64,000 nt of DNA from Desulfovibrionaceae bacterium. Lineage in GTDB: Bacteria > Desulfobacterota > Desulfovibrionia > Desulfovibrionales > Desulfovibrionaceae. The DNA lies in NCBI GenBank assembly GCA_019421865.1, contig JAHZEL010000001.1:1-64000 (forward strand), given 5' to 3'. Positions 16,096 through 25,428 of the stretch are shown one piece after another. Position 1 is the first letter of the stretch. Each line of letters begins with the position of its first letter. A program made the translations under genes and the position numbers. Under the pieces are notes generated by a model that saw only the letters and a program-made list of their open reading frames with translations, had not been told where the DNA came from and did no database searches.

Positions 16096-16363
16096 GGGGA
16101 GGTTCCTCCTGAACTTGGTATGTAAAGTGGTTTCACACTAGAGTCATTAGATCGGTCTGTCCAGTATTTGCAGGCGTTATTGCGGCATTGTATCTGTCTT
16201 TTCGGGGAGCGGCTCTGGATGTTTCCGACTCCGGTCATCCCGGAAGGTCGGGAAAAGAGAAGAGTGCCGCAACCGGGGAGAGGAGTTCCGGCCGTTTTGG
16301 GCCTGCGCTGCGGCTGCGCGGCGAATTGTGCCTCTTTTGGGGACATAGAGTTCGATCGGACAT

Positions 16364-16397
16364 AAAAAAAGCGCCGGTTCGGCAACCGGCGCTTTTT
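16364..16397 (-). terminator. Intrinsic terminator of bamD
   Basis: The 9-bp stem GCGCCGGTT/AACCGGCGC with a 4-nt loop is flanked by A7 and T5. It ends the trxA-trxB-bamD operon on the minus strand. The rest of 16096-16363 holds the leader of the PheC-like gene and nothing else that I recognise. Confidence 0.88.
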
Positions 16398-16425
16398 GTG
16401 TACTGATATCCGGGGAACGCTCCGC

Positions 16426-17151
16426 CTACAGCCAGCGGAACCAGTCCTTCCAGGAACCCTGCTGATGTTCCCGCATGCTCTGCGCATCTTCCTTGCGGTA
16501 CTTCAGGAAGGCGGCTTCGCCCTTGACTCGGGCATATTCCGCTTCTTCCGTCACGTCGGGATAGTTGCGTACCACATACTGGTAGCGGGTCCATGCGGCC
16601 TGATAGTTTTCCATGCCCCAGAAGACGTTGGCGATGAACAGCTCGCGCTGTGCCAGCGTTTTGCGGCAGGCGGCGATCTGTACCGCGGCGTCCTTGCCGT
16701 ATTCCGTGTCGGGGTACTCCTGCTGAAGTCTGGTGAAGTATTCCAGCGCTTCGCTGACGGGAGTGGCGGAATGGTCGATGGACGTGTAGGAATTCTTCAG
16801 GGACATGCCGATCTGGTAAAGCACATAGGGGATGGCTTCGTGCCGGGGATGCAGCGTCTCGAAGTCCTTGTAGGCGTCCGCGGCCAGCAGATACTCGCCG
16901 TCGAGATACTGCGCGTCTGCCAGCGCCAGTTCAGCTTCTATGACATAGGGGCTGAAGGGGAATTCATCCTTGATGCGGGTATAGTAGACAATGGCCTGCG
17001 AGTAGTTCTTTTCACGCATGGCGTCATTGCCGGCTTCGAATATTTCCTGCACGGTGTCGTCGGCAGGGGGCAGGAAGTATTCGTCCACAAGGGAACAGCC
17101 GCTCAGGAAGAGGGTGCAGGCAAGCATTCCCATAAGAAGCAGTTTACGCAT
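16426..17151 (-). CDS. bamD: Outer-membrane protein assembly factor BamD
   Basis: This 241-residue lipoprotein has a lipobox LSGC with Cys19. TPR-like repeats follow, including GNDAMREKNYSQAIVYYTRI and EALEYFTRLQQEYPDTEYGKD-type units, as in BamD/ComL. BamD is the essential lipoprotein partner of BamA in inserting beta-barrel proteins into the outer membrane. The gene overlaps the end of trxB by 8 bp and so is translationally linked to it. Length fits the family. Confidence 0.9.
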   Translation of the reverse strand: MRKLLLMGMLACTLFLSGCSLVDEYFLPPADDTVQEIFEAGNDAMREKNYSQAIVYYTRIKDEFPFSPYVIEAELALADAQYLDGEYLLAADAYKDFETLHPRHEAIPYVLYQIGMSLKNSYTSIDHSATPVSEALEYFTRLQQEYPDTEYGKDAAVQIAACRKTLAQRELFIANVFWGMENYQAAWTRYQYVVRNYPDVTEEAEYARVKGEAAFLKYRKEDAQSMREHQQGSWKDWFRWL

Positions 17152-18073
17152 TCCATTGCTCCAGATAAGACGAGGCCGCAGTCGCCGCCGTGGCGCCGTC
17201 GCCTACGGCGCTGCTGACCTGGCGGCAGCGTTTGGAACGTACGTCGCCGGCGGCAAAGATGCCGGGAACGCTGGTGCACATTTCGGCATCCGTCATAACG
17301 AAGCCGGCGGCATCGCGGTTGACCTGTTCAGGCAGATAGCCGCTCAGCGGCTCCATACCCACATAGATGAAGATGCCGTCCGCCGCAATGGTGCGGATGT
17401 CGCCGCTTTCCAGGTGCCGTACGATCACCGAATCCATGCCTGCGCTGCCGCCGCGGATTTCGTCGACCACGCTGCCGGTCACAAGTTCGATGTTTTCGGC
17501 CTGGCGGACCTTATCCTGGTAGACCATGGCGCCGCGGAAGCTGTCGCGACGATGGACGAGATAGACCTTGTTGACGATGCGCGAGAGATACAGCGCTTCT
17601 TCCAGGGCGGAGTTGCCGCCGCCCACCACGACCACGTCGCGTCCGCGGTAGAAGTTGCCGTCGCACACGGCGCAGTAGGAAACGCCGCGTCCGCTGAAGG
17701 TGTCTTCACCGGGAGCGCCGAGCTTGCGGTGATGCGCGCCGGAGCAGACCACCACGGTTTTGGCTTCCAGAGCTTCGCCTTCGGCAAGATCGAGCGTGAA
17801 GGTCCGGCCTTCCGTCTGTCTGACGGTAGTGACCTGTCCGCGCACGCGGACGACCGGATAGTCCGCAAGGTGTGCGTCAAAAAGATCGGCCAGTTCCCAG
17901 CCCTTGATGCTCTTGGGGAAGCCGGGATAGTTCTCGATTTCGGCGGTGCTGAGTATCTGTCCGCCGGGGGCACCGTTTTCCACAAGCGCCACGCTCACGC
18001 CGGAGCGGACAAGATACAGGGCCGCGGTGATGCCCGCAGGCCCTGCGCCGATGACTACGGCATCGTACAGCAT
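17144..18073 (-). CDS. trxB: Thioredoxin reductase (first copy)
   Basis: This 309-residue flavoprotein reduces thioredoxin with NADPH. It has the FAD-binding motif GAGPAG near residue 9, the redox pair Cys134-Ala-Val-Cys137, and the pyridine nucleotide motif GGGNSALEEA directly after. The C-terminal FAD motif GIFAAGDV is present. It shares one base with the stop of trxA (TGATG) and overlaps bamD by 8 bp, so the three form one operon. A second, distinct trxB lies at 58404-59330. Confidence 0.93.
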   Translation of the reverse strand: MLYDAVVIGAGPAGITAALYLVRSGVSVALVENGAPGGQILSTAEIENYPGFPKSIKGWELADLFDAHLADYPVVRVRGQVTTVRQTEGRTFTLDLAEGEALEAKTVVVCSGAHHRKLGAPGEDTFSGRGVSYCAVCDGNFYRGRDVVVVGGGNSALEEALYLSRIVNKVYLVHRRDSFRGAMVYQDKVRQAENIELVTGSVVDEIRGGSAGMDSVIVRHLESGDIRTIAADGIFIYVGMEPLSGYLPEQVNRDAAGFVMTDAEMCTSVPGIFAAGDVRSKRCRQVSSAVGDGATAATAASSYLEQWNA

Positions 18074-18390
18074 CAGAGAGCCTTTTCGATCATGCCCACG
18101 AGGTGGGACTTGGCCACGGCTCCGGTCACCTGATCAACGACTTCGCCATCCTTGAAGAGAATGAGCGTGGGGATGGCGCGGATGCCGAACTGGCTGGGAA
18201 CGCGGGAATTTTCATCCACGTTCACCTTGCACACGAGCACCTTGCCTTCGTAGTCGGCAGCAAGTTCCTCGACGATGGGGCCGATGCCGCGGCAGGGACC
18301 GCACCAGGGAGCCCAGAAGTCGACGAGAACCGGAATGGAAGACTTGATGACAACGCTTTCGAAAGTGGCATCAGTAACGGCAGTGGACAT
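18073..18390 (-). CDS. trxA: Thioredoxin (first copy)
   Basis: This 105-residue cytoplasmic thioredoxin carries the classical active site WCGPC (Cys30 and Cys33) and the cis-proline loop IPT. It is the general disulfide reductant, recycled by the adjacent TrxB. The start follows AAGGAG. It differs from the second thioredoxin at 58035, whose site is TCGPC. Confidence 0.94.
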   Translation of the reverse strand: MSTAVTDATFESVVIKSSIPVLVDFWAPWCGPCRGIGPIVEELAADYEGKVLVCKVNVDENSRVPSQFGIRAIPTLILFKDGEVVDQVTGAVAKSHLVGMIEKAL

Positions 18391-18521
18391 TGGGGAACTC
18401 CTTTATGAAATAGGCTTGTGGAAGCGGACGGCATGTGCCGGTCCGTCTCCGTCGTATCATGAAAAAAAATGATGCGGAATGATTGTAGGTGCAGGGTATG
18501 CCGCTGTCAAGGCGGAGAGGC

Positions 18522-19592
18522 TCAGAGAGTCTTCCAGTCCTGCGGAATGGTCTGCCCGCGGGGAATGGCCGAGAGCGAAAGATCGTGCACTCTTCCGGCT
18601 TTTGCCATGTGCCATCCGGCCTTGGCGATCATGACGGCGTTGTCGCCGCAGAGGGCAAGGCGGGGAATGATGAGCGGCAGCGCATGCTTTTCGGCGAGCT
18701 TTGCAAATTCGCTGCGGACCACGCTGTTGGCGGCCACGCCTCCGGCCACCACGATGCTTTTCGCCCGGAACAGGCGAAGGGCGCGTTCAGCCTTGATGGT
18801 GAGCGTTTCCGCCACGGCGAGAAGATACGAGGCCGCGGCGTCGCACAGCTTTTCCGAAGCGTCGTTCAGGCGTTCTCGGGCGGGCGTGTCGCCTGCGGGA
18901 AAGTGCGCTTCCGGATGCTGGGAGAGCCAGAGCGCGCCCGCGGTCTTGAGTCCGCTGAAGCTGAAGTCGAGATTGTCGTTGTGCGTGTAGGGGCGGGGGA
19001 AGAGATGCGGATCGGGGCGGCCCTTTTTGCCGAGGGCGTCAAGCAGGGCGCCGCCGGGATAGGGGAGACCCGCAGCCTTGGCGAACTTGTCGCAGGCTTC
19101 GCCGGCGGCGTCGTCCACGGTCTTGCCGAGCACGGTCATGTCCACGGGGCTGTCCATGCGGTACAGGTGCGTGTGGCCGCCGGAAATGAGCACGCCGAGC
19201 GCAGGCCAGGCGATGTCGTTTTCCAGCTCCGCGGCCAGCAGATGCCCCTGCAGATGGTCGACGCCGATAAGGGGAATGTCGTGCGCAAGCGCCAGAGACT
19301 TGGCAAAGGCCACGCCCACGAGCAGGCTGCCCATGAGGCCCGGCCCGCGCGTGACGGCGATGCGGTCGATGGCCTTCCACGGATCCGGGCTGAGATCGGC
19401 CTGACGGAAGAGACTGTCGAGCAGCGGCCCTATGAGGCGGGCGTGCTCGCGGGAGGCCAGCTCCGGCACCACGCCGCCGAAGAGCGCGTGAATGTCGGCC
19501 TGACTCGAAATGACGGCCGCACGGACGCCGCCGTCGTCCACAAGAGCGAGGGCGGTTTCATCACAAGAACTTTCTATTCCCAGAACCAGCAT
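18522..19592 (-). CDS. tsaD: tRNA N6-threonylcarbamoyladenosine transferase subunit TsaD
   Basis: This 356-residue protein transfers the threonylcarbamoyl group to A37 of ANN-decoding tRNAs. It begins with GIESSCDET, the ATP-binding start of the ASKHA fold, and carries the metal-binding HLQGH motif near residue 110 and a late GGVAANS motif. I chose the start at 19592 (MLVLGIESS), which matches the family; the open frame continues 24 codons upstream. The Shine-Dalgarno sequence is weak. It lies 106 nt downstream of fbp and is probably co-transcribed with it. Confidence 0.93.
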   Translation of the reverse strand: MLVLGIESSCDETALALVDDGGVRAAVISSQADIHALFGGVVPELASREHARLIGPLLDSLFRQADLSPDPWKAIDRIAVTRGPGLMGSLLVGVAFAKSLALAHDIPLIGVDHLQGHLLAAELENDIAWPALGVLISGGHTHLYRMDSPVDMTVLGKTVDDAAGEACDKFAKAAGLPYPGGALLDALGKKGRPDPHLFPRPYTHNDNLDFSFSGLKTAGALWLSQHPEAHFPAGDTPARERLNDASEKLCDAAASYLLAVAETLTIKAERALRLFRAKSIVVAGGVAANSVVRSEFAKLAEKHALPLIIPRLALCGDNAVMIAKAGWHMAKAGRVHDLSLSAIPRGQTIPQDWKTL

Positions 19593-19698
19593 GATCGACC
19601 CGGATGCGTTTTCGGCGTTGCCGCCTTCATGAGAGAACAAGACCGCGCGCCGGAAAACCGGCACGCGGCTGACATAGACGTTCAGAAAGCGGACGCGT

Positions 19699-20706
19699 TT
19701 AAATCTTGCCGCTTTCCCTGTAGATTTCCATCACCTGATCCACGTCGTCGGCGGAGCCGATGATGAGGGGCGTACGCTCATGGATGGCGGTGGGCACCTT
19801 TTCCAGAATGCGCATTCTGCCGTCCGTGGCCTTGCCGCCCGCCTGTTCCGCAAGGAAGGCCATGGGCGCGGCTTCGTACATGAGGCGCAGCTTGCCGTTG
19901 GGGTGCTTGGTGTCTTCGGTGTAGAAGAAGACGCCGCCCTTGAGCAGGGTACGGTGGAAGTCGGCCACCAGAGAACCCACATAGCGGGTGGAGCGGGGAG
20001 GCATGCCTTCCGGTCTGGAGAAGGAATGCACCGCCTTCTGCGTGGCTTCATCCCAGTAATTGTAGTAGCCGTGGTTGGCGGAATAGTACTTGCCCACGCG
20101 CGGAATCTGAATGTTGGGATGCGTCAGCAGGAATTCGCCGATGGAGGAGTCCAGCGTGAAGCCGTTGACACCGTGACCGGTGGAGTACACGAGCATGGTC
20201 GAGGAGCCGTACAGGAAGTAGCCTGCCGCCACCTGCTCGAGGCCGGGGCGCATGAGGGCTTCGGCGTTGAGTTCCCAGTACTTCTGGGTTTCGGCACGGC
20301 GGTAGATGGAGAAGATGGTGCCGATGCTCACGCCGACGTCGATGTTCGAGGAGCCGTCCAGCGGATCGAAGAAAATGACGTAATGACCGTGCGGTTCGTT
20401 TTCCGGCACGAAGAAGGGTTCGGCCATTTCTTCGGAACCGACGGCACAGACCGCGCCGGAACTCTGCATTCTGTAGACCAGTGTGTTGTTGGCGAAGGTG
20501 TCGAGTTTCTGCACCTGTTCACCCTGCACGTTGACGGCCCCGGTCGCTCCCAGAATATCGACCAGGCCGGCCTGGTTCACGTTTCTGGAAATGATTTTTG
20601 CCGAAAGGATAAGGTCATGCATCAGCGAGGTGAACTGCCCCGTCGCCTGCGGTGACCATCTGCGTTGCGATGCGATGAGGTGTTCGATTGCAGTGACTTC
20701 AGACAT
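19699..20706 (-). CDS. fbp: Class I fructose-1,6-bisphosphatase
   Basis: This 335-residue enzyme hydrolyses fructose-1,6-bisphosphate in gluconeogenesis. The metal-binding signature DPLDGSSNIDVGVSIGT and the C-terminal substrate loop KLRLMYEAAPMAFLAEQAGG, which ends in GGKATDG, are intact. Length is normal for class I. The gene starts after AAGGAG-like bases (CAAGGAGCC). In a lactate-using sulfate reducer it would serve sugar synthesis. Confidence 0.95.
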   Translation of the reverse strand: MSEVTAIEHLIASQRRWSPQATGQFTSLMHDLILSAKIISRNVNQAGLVDILGATGAVNVQGEQVQKLDTFANNTLVYRMQSSGAVCAVGSEEMAEPFFVPENEPHGHYVIFFDPLDGSSNIDVGVSIGTIFSIYRRAETQKYWELNAEALMRPGLEQVAAGYFLYGSSTMLVYSTGHGVNGFTLDSSIGEFLLTHPNIQIPRVGKYYSANHGYYNYWDEATQKAVHSFSRPEGMPPRSTRYVGSLVADFHRTLLKGGVFFYTEDTKHPNGKLRLMYEAAPMAFLAEQAGGKATDGRMRILEKVPTAIHERTPLIIGSADDVDQVMEIYRESGKI

Positions 20707-20862
20707 ATACAGGCTCCTTGGTGTCGGCTCCGGTCTGTCGCATTGGACATACGCTCTGCGGAAGGCGCGGAGCTTCTGTTATTTGACCGTACCTATAGCA
20801 TAAAAAAGGCTGAATGTGCAATAAGGATCAAAATGCAATGCAAAATCAATACATAGGAGACG

Positions 20863-21630
20863 TTATTGGACAGGAGCCGCAAACACGAGAGGAATGCCGC
20901 CAATATAGCGGGAAATCCACATCATGGAGCCGTTATCATTGGTCAGCGTACCGTCGGAATGCTCCTTGAGGTATTCCATCCAGTCAATGGGAGCGAGAGG
21001 CGTGGCGGAATAGTCCATGTCGCCGCTCCAGATGAGCACGTCGCCGGAACGCACGATGAAGTCGCCGGGCGAGGAGGCGAAGGGCAGAAGCGCGCGGAAG
21101 TCGAAGGTGGCCACCAGAAGAAGCTGCAGCTGGTCTTCCTGCAGGAAAGGCCGGGCAAGAAGAATTTCCGGTCCGAGCGGGGTGTCCTGCACGGAGGCGC
21201 GCAGGTCGCGGGGCAGAGCCTTGGGCGCAAGTTCCAGAAGCGGCGTGTAGTCGAGCTGCTTGAGGGGCGTGCCGGGAACGGAGGCGCCGAGCGTGCCGTC
21301 CGGAGCGATCAGAGACAGGCCGGAAAGCCAGGGGAAGCGGCGCAGAAGATCGGCCGCGGCCTGCGCATCGGGCGGAGTGGCGAGAGCGTCCAGCGCCTTT
21401 TCAAGCCTGGTCAGTTCCTCGTCGATGGGCATGATGCTCTGCACGAGGTCGCGCTGAGACCGTGCCAGTTCCGGGCGTTCGGTCATGTCGAGCTTCGAGG
21501 GGCGGTTGATGTGGGTATGATAGAAGGTCTTGGTTTCCTTGTAGGCGCCCTTCATCTGCGCGCAGCCGGAAAGCGTCAGCGAGGAGACGGAAAGAAGACA
21601 GAGGAAAAGAGGAAATATGCGGCTACGCAT
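20863..21630 (-). CDS. Lipoprotein with a possible Cache-like domain
   Basis: This 255-residue protein has a lipobox LSGC with Cys23. The mature part opens with a helical segment (about 45-90) followed by FPWLSGLSLIAPDGTLGASVPG, which recalls the ligand-binding core of Cache sensor domains. It ends at VFAAPVQ with no membrane segment, so it is not a receptor by itself. It is the last gene of the pgsA-ftsB-TPR run and lies 18 nt after the TPR gene. Function unknown. Confidence 0.8.
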   Translation of the reverse strand: MRSRIFPLFLCLLSVSSLTLSGCAQMKGAYKETKTFYHTHINRPSKLDMTERPELARSQRDLVQSIMPIDEELTRLEKALDALATPPDAQAAADLLRRFPWLSGLSLIAPDGTLGASVPGTPLKQLDYTPLLELAPKALPRDLRASVQDTPLGPEILLARPFLQEDQLQLLLVATFDFRALLPFASSPGDFIVRSGDVLIWSGDMDYSATPLAPIDWMEYLKEHSDGTLTNDNGSMMWISRYIGGIPLVFAAPVQ

Positions 21631-21648
21631 GGTATCTCCTGTCGCGCG

Positions 21649-22734
21649 TCAGGCGCGGGACTTGTTTTCCAGCCTGACGGCCAGAGTTTCCAGCATGTCC
21701 ATGATGCCGGAAGCCGAGGGCTGCGCGGGAGCGGCGTTTTCCGTTCCCTGCATGAGGCTGTCCAGTTTTGCGTTCAGTTCGGCTCTCTCTTCGGGCGAGG
21801 AGCTGACTTCGAGAAGTTCGCGGTAAATGTCGGCCGCCTCCCCGGTGGCTCCCTGTTCTTCCAGAATGTGCGCCATGGAGCGGGTGCACAGGGAACTTTT
21901 ACCTTCCAGCGGCGAGCGGGGAACGGAATGAACGGCGGGAACGCGGTCGTCCTGCGACGGCGTTTCCTGCGAGCCTTCAGCGTGCTGCCCGGCCATGATG
22001 AGCTGGGCTACGGCCGGAGAAAGGGCGGGAGCGGCGTCATCCTCATCGTCCAGATCGTCGTCTTCGGGCACGGAGTCGAGGCTGTACCAGGGCGCGTCGT
22101 CGGGCATGACGAAGCAGCGGCCGGAAGGCTGCTCTTCGCTCTTCGGCTGTGCGGAGACGGCAACCGTTTCGGCGGATGCGTCGGAAGCTGTGTCGGAAGC
22201 GTCTGCGGGGGCGGCAGGCGTGACGGAAGGCGTGGCGGTGGCGGCAGAGGGCTGCGTCTGCTCCTGCCGGGTGCCGAGGCTGCCGCTGCTCTGCATGGCC
22301 TTCATGCCGGCGGCAAACACGTCGGCAAGGCTGGGACCGCCCCGGCGGAAGGTGGCGCCGAAGAAGAGCAGCAGCGCGGACTGATCGGCCCGCACGCCGG
22401 GCAGACGGCTCCAGATTTCCCAGAGCGCGCTGCACTGGGACAGAGATTCGATGAGGCCGGAAGCCTCCAGACCGGCGGCGGCATCCTGTCCGGACTCATG
22501 AAGCAGGTCGATGAGCAGCAGGCGCGCGTCCAGAAATTCGGGATGCCGGGTCAGACCGGACCTGAGCACCTCGACGGCCTCCGCTCTGCGGCCGTTTTCC
22601 GCGAGAAGACGGGCGTAGGGAAAGAATATGCGGGAGGACGGATCGAGGGACAGAACTTCCTGATACCAGAGCGCCTTTTCCGGCGGGGAGTTTTCCGCAA
22701 GCGGAGAGTTCATGGGGGAAGGAGTGTCAGTCAT
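21649..22734 (-). CDS. Tetratricopeptide-repeat protein with acidic linker
   Basis: This 361-residue protein has TPR-like helices at about 20-135 (ALWYQEVLSLDPSS, AEAVEVLRSGLTRHP) and again at about 285-340. A low-complexity Ala/Thr/Ser stretch and a very acidic patch (PEDDDLDDEDD) lie between. There is no signal peptide. It overlaps ftsB by 8 bp and so is translationally coupled to it. It may be a scaffold, but its partner is unknown. Confidence 0.8.
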   Translation of the reverse strand: MTDTPSPMNSPLAENSPPEKALWYQEVLSLDPSSRIFFPYARLLAENGRRAEAVEVLRSGLTRHPEFLDARLLLIDLLHESGQDAAAGLEASGLIESLSQCSALWEIWSRLPGVRADQSALLLFFGATFRRGGPSLADVFAAGMKAMQSSGSLGTRQEQTQPSAATATPSVTPAAPADASDTASDASAETVAVSAQPKSEEQPSGRCFVMPDDAPWYSLDSVPEDDDLDDEDDAAPALSPAVAQLIMAGQHAEGSQETPSQDDRVPAVHSVPRSPLEGKSSLCTRSMAHILEEQGATGEAADIYRELLEVSSSPEERAELNAKLDSLMQGTENAAPAQPSASGIMDMLETLAVRLENKSRA

Positions 22735-23086
22735 TCCTGTTGTCCGAGCCGGCGTCGAGCCAGGCCGAGTTTTCCCTGTTCTTGTCGAAAAGATAGAGAA
22801 TCTCGTTTTTTCTCACATAGTTGAGACGCTGGCGAATCACTTTTTCCACATAGGCGGGATCGGTTTTCAGCAGGCGGATTTCCCGGGAGAGGGCCGCGCG
22901 CTTCTCATCGAGCGCGGCAAGCTCCTCGGAAAGCTCGCTCTGCTTTTCCTTGAGCACGCGCCACGTGTACAGGCTGTGGGAACCCCACACGATGCGGCTG
23001 GCCAGAGCAAAGTTGAGCAGGACCGCGAGAACGAGCAGCGAGAGCTTCCACCAGAAGGCCTTGTTGGAGGACGTTCGACGATTCAT
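22727..23086 (-). CDS. ftsB: Septum formation initiator, FtsB/DivIC family
   Basis: This 119-residue bitopic protein has a short cytoplasmic N-terminus, one membrane helix (about 13-31), then a coiled coil (about 40-75) and the family block YVEKVIRQRLNYVRKNEILY. FtsB links FtsL and FtsQ in the divisome. It lies 16 nt after pgsA and overlaps the TPR gene. Confidence 0.88.
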   Translation of the reverse strand: MNRRTSSNKAFWWKLSLLVLAVLLNFALASRIVWGSHSLYTWRVLKEKQSELSEELAALDEKRAALSREIRLLKTDPAYVEKVIRQRLNYVRKNEILYLFDKNRENSAWLDAGSDNRND

Positions 23087-23102
23087 GAAGCTTGTGTTCT
23101 GA

Positions 23103-23693
23103 CTAGTTGTTGACCGCCAGATGATCGCGCCACTGACGATAGAACAGGTAGAAGTAGTTGCAGCCGGAAAAAATGGTCAGCACGAGGGCGATGTAGAGCA
23201 CTACGGTGCCGATGAGATGCACGGGCAGGCCCAGGAAGGGGAAGTGGATGAGCAGAGGCACCATGGCGATGATCTGAAAGACCGTCTTCCACTTTCCGTA
23301 CCAGTCGGCGGCGATGACCACGCCCTTGTCGGCGGCCACGGCGCGCAGACCCGTGACGGCGAGCTCACGCATGATAATGATGATGACGACCCACGCCGGA
23401 ACCCAGCCGAGGCCTACCATTTCGATGAGAATGGAGCAGATGAGCAGCTTGTCGGCCAGAGGATCGAGAAATTTTCCGAAGTTCGTGACCTGCTTTTCAC
23501 GGCGGGCGATGTAGCCGTCGAGAAAGTCGGTCACGGCGGCCGCCACGAACAGAATCATGGCGATCCAGCAGGTGTAGACGTTAGGAAAATGAATGAGCAG
23601 AAGAATGGGCAGCACGGCGCCTATGCGCATCATGGTGATACGGTTGGCCCAGCCCATTTTTCCGAATATCTGCATCATGTCCGATAAAAACAT
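23103..23693 (-). CDS. pgsA: CDP-diacylglycerol-glycerol-3-phosphate 3-phosphatidyltransferase
   Basis: This 196-residue membrane enzyme makes phosphatidylglycerol phosphate. The CDP-alcohol phosphatidyltransferase motif D-G-x2-A-R-x8-G-x3-D-x3-D is complete in DGYIARREKQVTNFGKFLD. Several hydrophobic helices follow. I chose the ATG at 23693 with GGGAG upstream; the open frame runs six codons further. Confidence 0.92.
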   Translation of the reverse strand: MFLSDMMQIFGKMGWANRITMMRIGAVLPILLLIHFPNVYTCWIAMILFVAAAVTDFLDGYIARREKQVTNFGKFLDPLADKLLICSILIEMVGLGWVPAWVVIIIIMRELAVTGLRAVAADKGVVIAADWYGKWKTVFQIIAMVPLLIHFPFLGLPVHLIGTVVLYIALVLTIFSGCNYFYLFYRQWRDHLAVNN

Positions 23694-23958
23694 ATCTTTT
23701 CTCCCGCACAAGAACGTATCTTGGGATAGGGCTTATCATAAACAGGGGCGGCGCGGCAAGGCGCAAGGGGGCGCGGACGGAGAAAAAAGGGCATGCCTTT
23801 GCAGAATATCAGCGGCGCGGCATCCCGCGGAAGAATGAAACAAAAATGTCTCCCGAGGCTTCTTGACTTGTCCGCCGAGTATGCGAAAAAATACGTTCTG
23901 CCGTTCCAGCTGGTGGCGCGGCCATACCGAGGGCCTTTCGCCCGGAAAGGATGCAGCC

Positions 23959-25323
23959 TTGTTCAGAAGAAGACAAATTTCCTATCGTTCCTCGTCCCGG
24001 CGTTCTTCCGGTGTTTCCGTTATTGTCATGCTGCTCATACTGGCGCTTGCCGGTGTCGGCGCGTATTTTCTCATGCGCGACCTGAGCGGGCCCGCCGTGA
24101 CGCTTTCTCCCGCCGAAACGGGGCGCGTGGGACTTGCCCAGGTCATGGAGCTGGACATGTCCGACAAGTCCGGCATTCAGTCCGTGTCGGTGACGGTGAA
24201 GCGCGGCGAACAGTCCATGACCGTGCTTCAGCAGACCTTCCCCACGCTGGAACAGCGGCAGAAGGTTTCCTTCAATCTGAAGAGCACCAAGCTGCCTGAA
24301 GGCGCCTTCGAGCTTGAGATCCGCGTGGCCGACGGCTCCTATGCCGGGTTCGGACGCGGCAACACCACCACGCTGAATCTGCCCATGATTCTCGACTCCC
24401 AGGCTCCGCGCATCGCCGTGAAGACCGTTCCTCCGGCCCTGCACAGAGGCGGCAGCGGGCTCATCCTCTATACCGTTTCCGAAGATGTGGACAAGACCGG
24501 CGTGCAGGTGGGCGAACTGTTCTTCCCCGGCTATCGCCAGGACAACGGCGCCTACGCCTGCCTGTTCCCCTTCCCCATCACCATGACCACGAGCAGCTTC
24601 CAGCCCGAGATCATGGCCCGCGACCTGGCCGGAAACGTGACCTCCAGCCGCCTGCTGGTGCGGGCGATGAACCGCAACTACCGTTCGGACACCCTGAACA
24701 TTCCCGAGTCCTTCCTGAACTTCAAGGCCGATGAACTGGCCCAGCTCTGCCCCGAGGAAAGCACGCCGCTTTCCCAGTACCTGTGCGCCAACAACAAGGT
24801 GCGCATCGGCAACGACGCCAAGCTCATCGAAGTGGCCTCCGATCCGGCCAACGTTTCGCCCCGCTTCCTGTGGAAGGGCAGCTTCCGCAGCCTGCCCCGT
24901 TCGGCGGTGAAGGCCAACTTCGGCGACTTCCGTACCTATGTGGACGGCAACAAGCAGAAGATCGACGAGCAGACCCACATGGGCCTGGATCTCGCCTCCG
25001 TGGCCAGAGCCGAAGTTCCCGCCTCGCAGGACGGCCGCGTGGTATGGGTGGACTATCTCGGCATTCACGGCAACATGATCCTCATCGAACACGGCCTCGG
25101 GCTCATGACGCAGTACTCCCACCTGAGCGAGTACGCCGTGCAGGTCGGCGATGTGGTGAAGGCCGGACAGATCATCGGCCGTACCGGAACGAGCGGCCTT
25201 GCCGGAGGCGATCATCTGCACTTCGGCGTGCTCGTGGGCGGCGTGCCGGTGCAGCCTCTGGAGTGGCTGGACGCCTCCTGGGTGAAGAACAACATCACCT
25301 CCCGCCTGAACACTCCTCTGTAG
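23959..25323 (+). CDS. Membrane-anchored M23 family peptidase
   Basis: This protein of about 454 residues has a basic N-terminus, a signal anchor (about residues 18-38), a middle region rich in beta strands, and a C-terminal M23 zinc peptidase domain with HMGLDLAS and HLHFG as the metal motifs. It would cut peptidoglycan cross-links in the periplasm or act as a regulator like EnvC. The start is uncertain: I favour the TTG at 23959 because AAAGGA lies just upstream and the encoded N-terminus is sensible. An ATG at 23863 would add 32 residues. It is divergent from pgsA. Confidence 0.87.
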   Translation: MFRRRQISYRSSSRRSSGVSVIVMLLILALAGVGAYFLMRDLSGPAVTLSPAETGRVGLAQVMELDMSDKSGIQSVSVTVKRGEQSMTVLQQTFPTLEQRQKVSFNLKSTKLPEGAFELEIRVADGSYAGFGRGNTTTLNLPMILDSQAPRIAVKTVPPALHRGGSGLILYTVSEDVDKTGVQVGELFFPGYRQDNGAYACLFPFPITMTTSSFQPEIMARDLAGNVTSSRLLVRAMNRNYRSDTLNIPESFLNFKADELAQLCPEESTPLSQYLCANNKVRIGNDAKLIEVASDPANVSPRFLWKGSFRSLPRSAVKANFGDFRTYVDGNKQKIDEQTHMGLDLASVARAEVPASQDGRVVWVDYLGIHGNMILIEHGLGLMTQYSHLSEYAVQVGDVVKAGQIIGRTGTSGLAGGDHLHFGVLVGGVPVQPLEWLDASWVKNNITSRLNTPL

Positions 25324-25428
25324 CATGTTTTTTCGGGGCGTTCTGCCCCGAAGGAAGACCACAGGCCCCAGGCAGGGCAGTCATGCCCTGCCGGGCCTTC
25401 CTTTTTTCCCGTTTCCAAGGAGACCGCC

